Source: Knoellia locipacati (GTDB lineage: Bacteria; Actinomycetota; Actinomycetes; Actinomycetales; Dermatophilaceae). Taken from it: 64,000 bases of DNA. Numbering within the stretch: the stretch's first letter is position 1; every line of letters starts with the position of its first letter. Below, piece by piece: positions 60,950-64,000 of the stretch. The notes below the pieces were generated by a model that was given only the letters and a program-made list of their open reading frames with translations, had not been told where the DNA came from and did no database searches. The DNA is taken from contig NZ_BKBA01000011.1 in the NCBI RefSeq assembly GCF_007992835.1, forward strand, positions 1 to 64,000, written 5' to 3'. Position numbers and translations under genes: made by a program.

Positions 60950-62859
60950 CAGGTCGTCCATCCCGTGAGGTCGAGCCAGGACTGCATCATGAGGACCGTC
61001 CACAGCCGGTAGTCGTGGTTCTCGCGCCCGGCGAGGTGGGACTCGAGCGCCCGGGTCACCGGCTCGGGGCGGATGAGCCCCTGCCGGCGCAGCCGCTCGG
61101 GTGCGAGGAGGTCACAGGCCCACTCCCGCAGCGGTCCCCGGAGCCACTGCGCGAGGGGCGGGTCGAAGCCGACCTTGGGCCGGTCCCAGAGCTCGCGCGG
61201 GACGTAGCGGTCGAGCAGGTCGCGCTCGATCCACTTGCCCTGTCCGCCGCGGATCTTGCTCGTGGCCGGCAACCGCCAGGACAGCTCGACGAGCCGGTGG
61301 TCGAGGAACGGGACGCGCACCTCGAGGGCCACGGCCATGCTCGCGCGGTCGACCTTGACGAGCATGTTGTCGGGGAGCATGACCTGCTGCTCGGTGAGGA
61401 GGAGCTCGGCGAGCGCGTCGTGCGCGGACGGCACGGAGCGCGGCAGCAGCGCGGGTGACGGGGCCAGCATGAGGCTGGACGGGACCCACATCGTCGCGAG
61501 GGCGGCATACGCGTCCGTGACCGAGTCGGCGCGCACCGCGTGGGCGAGCTTGTGCGCCTTGGTGCCCACGTCCGGTGTGCTCATGCCTGCGCGCGTCGCG
61601 AGGGCGTCCCACCGCGTCACCGGAACCCGACGTATGCCGTGCGCGATCCCTCGTCGGACCGGCGACGGGAGGGCGCGTACGCGGCTGAGGGTGCCGGTCG
61701 CGACCCGGTGCCGGTTGTAGCCGCCGAACAGCTCGTCGGCGCCGTCGCCGCTGAGGCACACGGTGACGTGCTCCCGCGCGGCGGCGCACAGGACGGTGGT
61801 CGGGACGGCCGAGGGGTCGGCGAACGGCTCGTCGTAGGTCGCGGCCACGCGCTCGGCCAGCGTGAGGGCGTCGAGCTCGGGCAGGGGGAGCGTGGTGTGG
61901 TCGGTGCCGAGGTGGGCGGCGATCTTGGCGGCGTGCCCCGACTCGTCGTTCGTGCCGCCGACGGCCACGGTGAAGGTGCGCACCGGCCCGGAGCTCACCG
62001 CCTGGGCGACGGCGGCGACGACCGAGGAGTCGACCCCGCCCGAGAGGAAGGCGCCCACCGGGACGTCGGCCACGAGCCGTCGTCGCACGGACGTCCGCAG
62101 GGCCTCGTCGAGGTGGTCGGTGAGCTCGGCGTCGTCGCCGACGAGGGGGTCGCCCAGCCCCGAGCGGCTCGCGTCCGCGAGCGACCAGTACGCCACGGGC
62201 TCACCGGCCTGGCCGGCGGCGTCGACGGTGAGCAGGCTCCCTGGCGGGAGCTTGCGGACCCCGGGAAGGATCGACAGGGGAGCGGGGACGTAGCCGAGCC
62301 GGAGGTACTCGGTGAGGGCTTCGGGGTCCGGGCTCGTCGGTGCCCCGGGCAGGAGCCGCAGCGCCCCGAGCTCGGAGGCGAAGGCGAAGAGGGGCCCGAC
62401 GCGTCCGTAGAGCAGGGGCTTCTCGCCCAGCCGGTCCCGGGCCAGCGTGAACTCGCGGGTGTCGCGGTCCCAGACGCCGATGGCGAACATCCCGTCCACC
62501 GACCGCAGCGCGGACTCGACACCGTCGAGGGCGACGAGCTCGAGCAGCACCTCCGTGTCCGACGTGCCCCGCAGGTGAACACCCCTGTGCGACAGGCGTT
62601 CTCGGTGATCTGCGTGGTCGTAGATCTCGCCGTTGAGGACCAGGACCCAGCGGCCGTCGTGCGACGTCATGGGCTGGGCGCCGGTGGGAGAGAGGTCGAC
62701 GATCGCCAGGCGGCTGTGGCCGAGACCGACGCCGCGGTCCTCGTCGCTCCACACGCCGTCGCCGTCGGGTCCGCGGTGCACGACTGCCTCGACCATGCGC
62801 TCGACCAGCGGCCCCGCCGACTGGTTCCGGGCACCGAGGATGCCCACGATTCCGCACAC
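60949..62859 (-). CDS. asparagine-synthetase-type glutamine amidotransferase
   Basis: A 636-residue enzyme with an N-terminal class II glutaminase domain (nucleophile Cys2 in MCGIVG, NGEIYD at about 76-81) and a C-terminal ATP-pyrophosphatase domain with SGGVDSS (273-279). In polysaccharide loci such enzymes amidate uronic acids or other acids of the repeat unit, which fits the uronate-forming dehydrogenase at 46754; true asparagine synthetase is the alternative. The intact Cys2 separates it from lasso cyclases. Start GTG 62859. Confidence 0.9.
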   Translation of the reverse strand: MCGIVGILGARNQSAGPLVERMVEAVVHRGPDGDGVWSDEDRGVGLGHSRLAIVDLSPTGAQPMTSHDGRWVLVLNGEIYDHADHRERLSHRGVHLRGTSDTEVLLELVALDGVESALRSVDGMFAIGVWDRDTREFTLARDRLGEKPLLYGRVGPLFAFASELGALRLLPGAPTSPDPEALTEYLRLGYVPAPLSILPGVRKLPPGSLLTVDAAGQAGEPVAYWSLADASRSGLGDPLVGDDAELTDHLDEALRTSVRRRLVADVPVGAFLSGGVDSSVVAAVAQAVSSGPVRTFTVAVGGTNDESGHAAKIAAHLGTDHTTLPLPELDALTLAERVAATYDEPFADPSAVPTTVLCAAAREHVTVCLSGDGADELFGGYNRHRVATGTLSRVRALPSPVRRGIAHGIRRVPVTRWDALATRAGMSTPDVGTKAHKLAHAVRADSVTDAYAALATMWVPSSLMLAPSPALLPRSVPSAHDALAELLLTEQQVMLPDNMLVKVDRASMAVALEVRVPFLDHRLVELSWRLPATSKIRGGQGKWIERDLLDRYVPRELWDRPKVGFDPPLAQWLRGPLREWACDLLAPERLRRQGLIRPEPVTRALESHLAGRENHDYRLWTVLMMQSWLDLTGWTT

Positions 62860-62937
62860 GGCAGGGCCTCCCGTCGCCGCGCCACCGATTGCCGGATGAC
62901 ACCTCGGATCGTAGGTCCGTTCGTGTTCAATGGGGCC

Positions 62938-64000
62938 GTGTCCGACGAATTGCCCCCAGCCGTGCGCGTGCTGTGGCTCATCAAGGGGCTGGGTCCCGGG
63001 GGAGCCGAGCAGCTGCTCGTCTCTGCCGCCGAGGTCGCCCGCGACGAGCGGTTCGCCTACTCGGTCGCCTACGTGCGGGCGGACAAGCAGCACCTCGTGG
63101 CCAAGCTCGCGGCGAGCGGCGTGCCGGCGACCTGCCTGGCGACCGGCGTCGGCGGCGCCCGCCTCTGGCCGCTGCGCCTGCGGCGCCGGCTGAGGGACGT
63201 CGACATCGTGCACGCCCACTCGCCCCTGCTCGCCGGGGTCGTGAGGCTGCTCGCGCGCACCCTCCCCACGGGAGCCCGACCCAAGGTCGTGACGACCGAG
63301 CACAACGTGTGGCGCAGCTTCTCCACGCCGACACGCTGGCTCAACCGGCTCACGTCCGGCCTGGACGACCACCGGTTCGCGGTCTCGGACGAGGTCCGCA
63401 GGTCGATGACGCCGCGGGCGTCGCGCCACAGCGAGGTCCTCGTCCACGGCATCAACCACGAGTCGTTCGAGCGGACGGGGGAGTCGCGCGACGCGGTGCG
63501 CACCGCCCTGAGCCTGCGCCCGGACACCGTGGCGGCGCTCACCGTGGCCAACTTCCGCACCGAGAAGGACTACCCGAACCTGCTGCGTGCGGCGGCGACC
63601 GCCTGTGCGGCCGATCCCCACCTCACGGTGCTCGCGGTGGGCCAGGGCCCCCTGGAGCACGAGGTCCGTGAGCTGCACGCCGCGCTCGGGCTCGGGGACC
63701 AGTTCGTCCTGCTCGGCTTCCGCGACGACGTGCCCGACCTCATGCGCGCCGTCGACCTCTTCGTGCTCGGCTCCGCGCACGAGGGACTCCCGGTGGCGGT
63801 CATGGAGGCCCTGGCCGCCGGGCTGCCCGTCGTCGCGACCGACGTCGGCGGGGTGGCCGAGGCCGTGGTCGACGGCCAGAACGGCTTCCTCGTCCCGTCC
63901 CGCGACCCGAAGGCGCTCGCGGCCGCGATGCTCCGGGTCGCCGGCGACCCCGGGCTCAGGGCCGTCCTGTCCCGCGGAGCGCGCGCGGGATCCTCGCGGT
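62938..64000 (+). CDS. family 4 glycosyltransferase (3' end outside window)
   Basis: At least 354 codons, open to the window end. GT-B transferase: VLWLIKGLGPGGAEQLLVSA opens the acceptor domain; VAALTVANFRTEKDYPNLL begins the donor domain; E-X7-E in AHEGLPVAVMEALAAG is intact. Divergent from the amidotransferase with a 78-bp gap. GTG 62938 is the likely start. It likely continues the polysaccharide locus to the right. Confidence 0.88.
   Translation, partial: MSDELPPAVRVLWLIKGLGPGGAEQLLVSAAEVARDERFAYSVAYVRADKQHLVAKLAASGVPATCLATGVGGARLWPLRLRRRLRDVDIVHAHSPLLAGVVRLLARTLPTGARPKVVTTEHNVWRSFSTPTRWLNRLTSGLDDHRFAVSDEVRRSMTPRASRHSEVLVHGINHESFERTGESRDAVRTALSLRPDTVAALTVANFRTEKDYPNLLRAAATACAADPHLTVLAVGQGPLEHEVRELHAALGLGDQFVLLGFRDDVPDLMRAVDLFVLGSAHEGLPVAVMEALAAGLPVVATDVGGVAEAVVDGQNGFLVPSRDPKALAAAMLRVAGDPGLRAVLSRGARAGSSR

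Larger units (their letters stand above)
4264..61639. repeat. dispersed 8-mer GTATGCCG/CGGCATAC, 38 copies
   Basis: I count 19 copies in each orientation. Plus: 4264, 6659, 12876, 15518, 19721, 21218, 23544, 26139, 30192, 32467, 34724, 36892, 38463, 39905, 43993, 46250, 47920, 55093, 61632. Minus: 5431, 9916, 15146, 20750, 21284, 24704, 26232, 29057, 30219, 32494, 36459, 38488, 40732, 42448, 43854, 49308, 54008, 54239, 61503. About two are expected at this base composition. Most lie inside genes, where they force rare codons (TAT Tyr, GCA Ala); eight form inverted pairs in terminators and the T-box. Confidence 0.85.

Noticed and set aside
56471-62859. Lasso-peptide gene cluster (PqqD, Asn-synthetase, kinase, nucleotidyltransferase, ABC exporter)
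   Set aside because: The Asn-synthetase protein keeps the glutaminase Cys2, no transglutaminase-like B2 protease is present, and no precursor peptide is visible; the setting is polysaccharide synthesis.
1-64000. tRNA, rRNA, insertion sequences or prophage genes
   Set aside because: No CCA-ended cloverleaf pattern, transposase or integrase motif, or terminal inverted repeats around a coding region were seen.

Overview
The window comes from a very GC-rich actinobacterium. Evidence: ESX-type (type VII) secretion genes, TANNNT -10 boxes placed 6-8 nt before start codons (leaderless mRNAs), a translational-type ileS T-box, a DUF4233-ndk pair next to folC, and strong GTG start use. The style resembles Intrasporangiaceae or related Micrococcales; that placement is inference, since no rRNA or marker search was possible.

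Layout. 1-11940: type VII secretion locus with mycosin protease, EccD, one-chain EccC, and five helical, WXG100-like or coiled-coil partner/substrate proteins. 11909-13494: DUF3592 membrane protein and a PlsC-like acyltransferase. 13724-21046 (minus): a cobalamin-riboswitch-controlled operon. It encodes a cell-wall-anchored protein built like vertebrate intrinsic factor/transcobalamin (beta-like domain plus alpha/alpha toroid), a second membrane-anchored beta-like (DUF4430-like) protein, and a full ECF transporter (T, fused A-A', S), with a DUF4916 protein last. 21085-24702: T-box and ileS. 24859-30174: fatty-acid-hydroxylase-like enzyme, AraC/VOC pair, folC, CDF transporter, L7/L12-CTD membrane protein, DUF4233, ndk. 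30337-38415: secreted M14 carboxypeptidase, mreBCD-mrdA, lpdA. 38503-44803: small regulatory and metabolic genes (VOC, SRPBCC/ArsR, PLP decarboxylase, CGNR regulator/MFS, amidohydrolase). 44958-64000: exopolysaccharide/glycoconjugate locus with nucleotide-sugar enzymes, six glycosyltransferases, ABC exporter, O-antigen-ligase-like protein, Asn-synthetase-type amidotransferase, GNAT, and an embedded PqqD/HprK-like/nucleotidyltransferase module beside a cysteine-rich exported protein.

How it works together. In the B12 operon the surface proteins probably capture corrinoid and pass it to the ECF S component, with the riboswitch shutting synthesis off when B12 is plentiful. In the polysaccharide locus, the two nucleotide-sugar enzymes supply precursors, the glycosyltransferases build the unit, and the exporter/ligase genes move and polymerise it; the PqqD/HprK module has no assigned product.

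Two sequence-wide features stand out. The 8-mer GTATGCCG/CGGCATAC occurs 38 times by eye (about 2 expected), equally on both strands; inverted pairs of it form the base of three terminators and lie in the ileS T-box. Several intergenic regions also carry long perfect or near-perfect palindromes.
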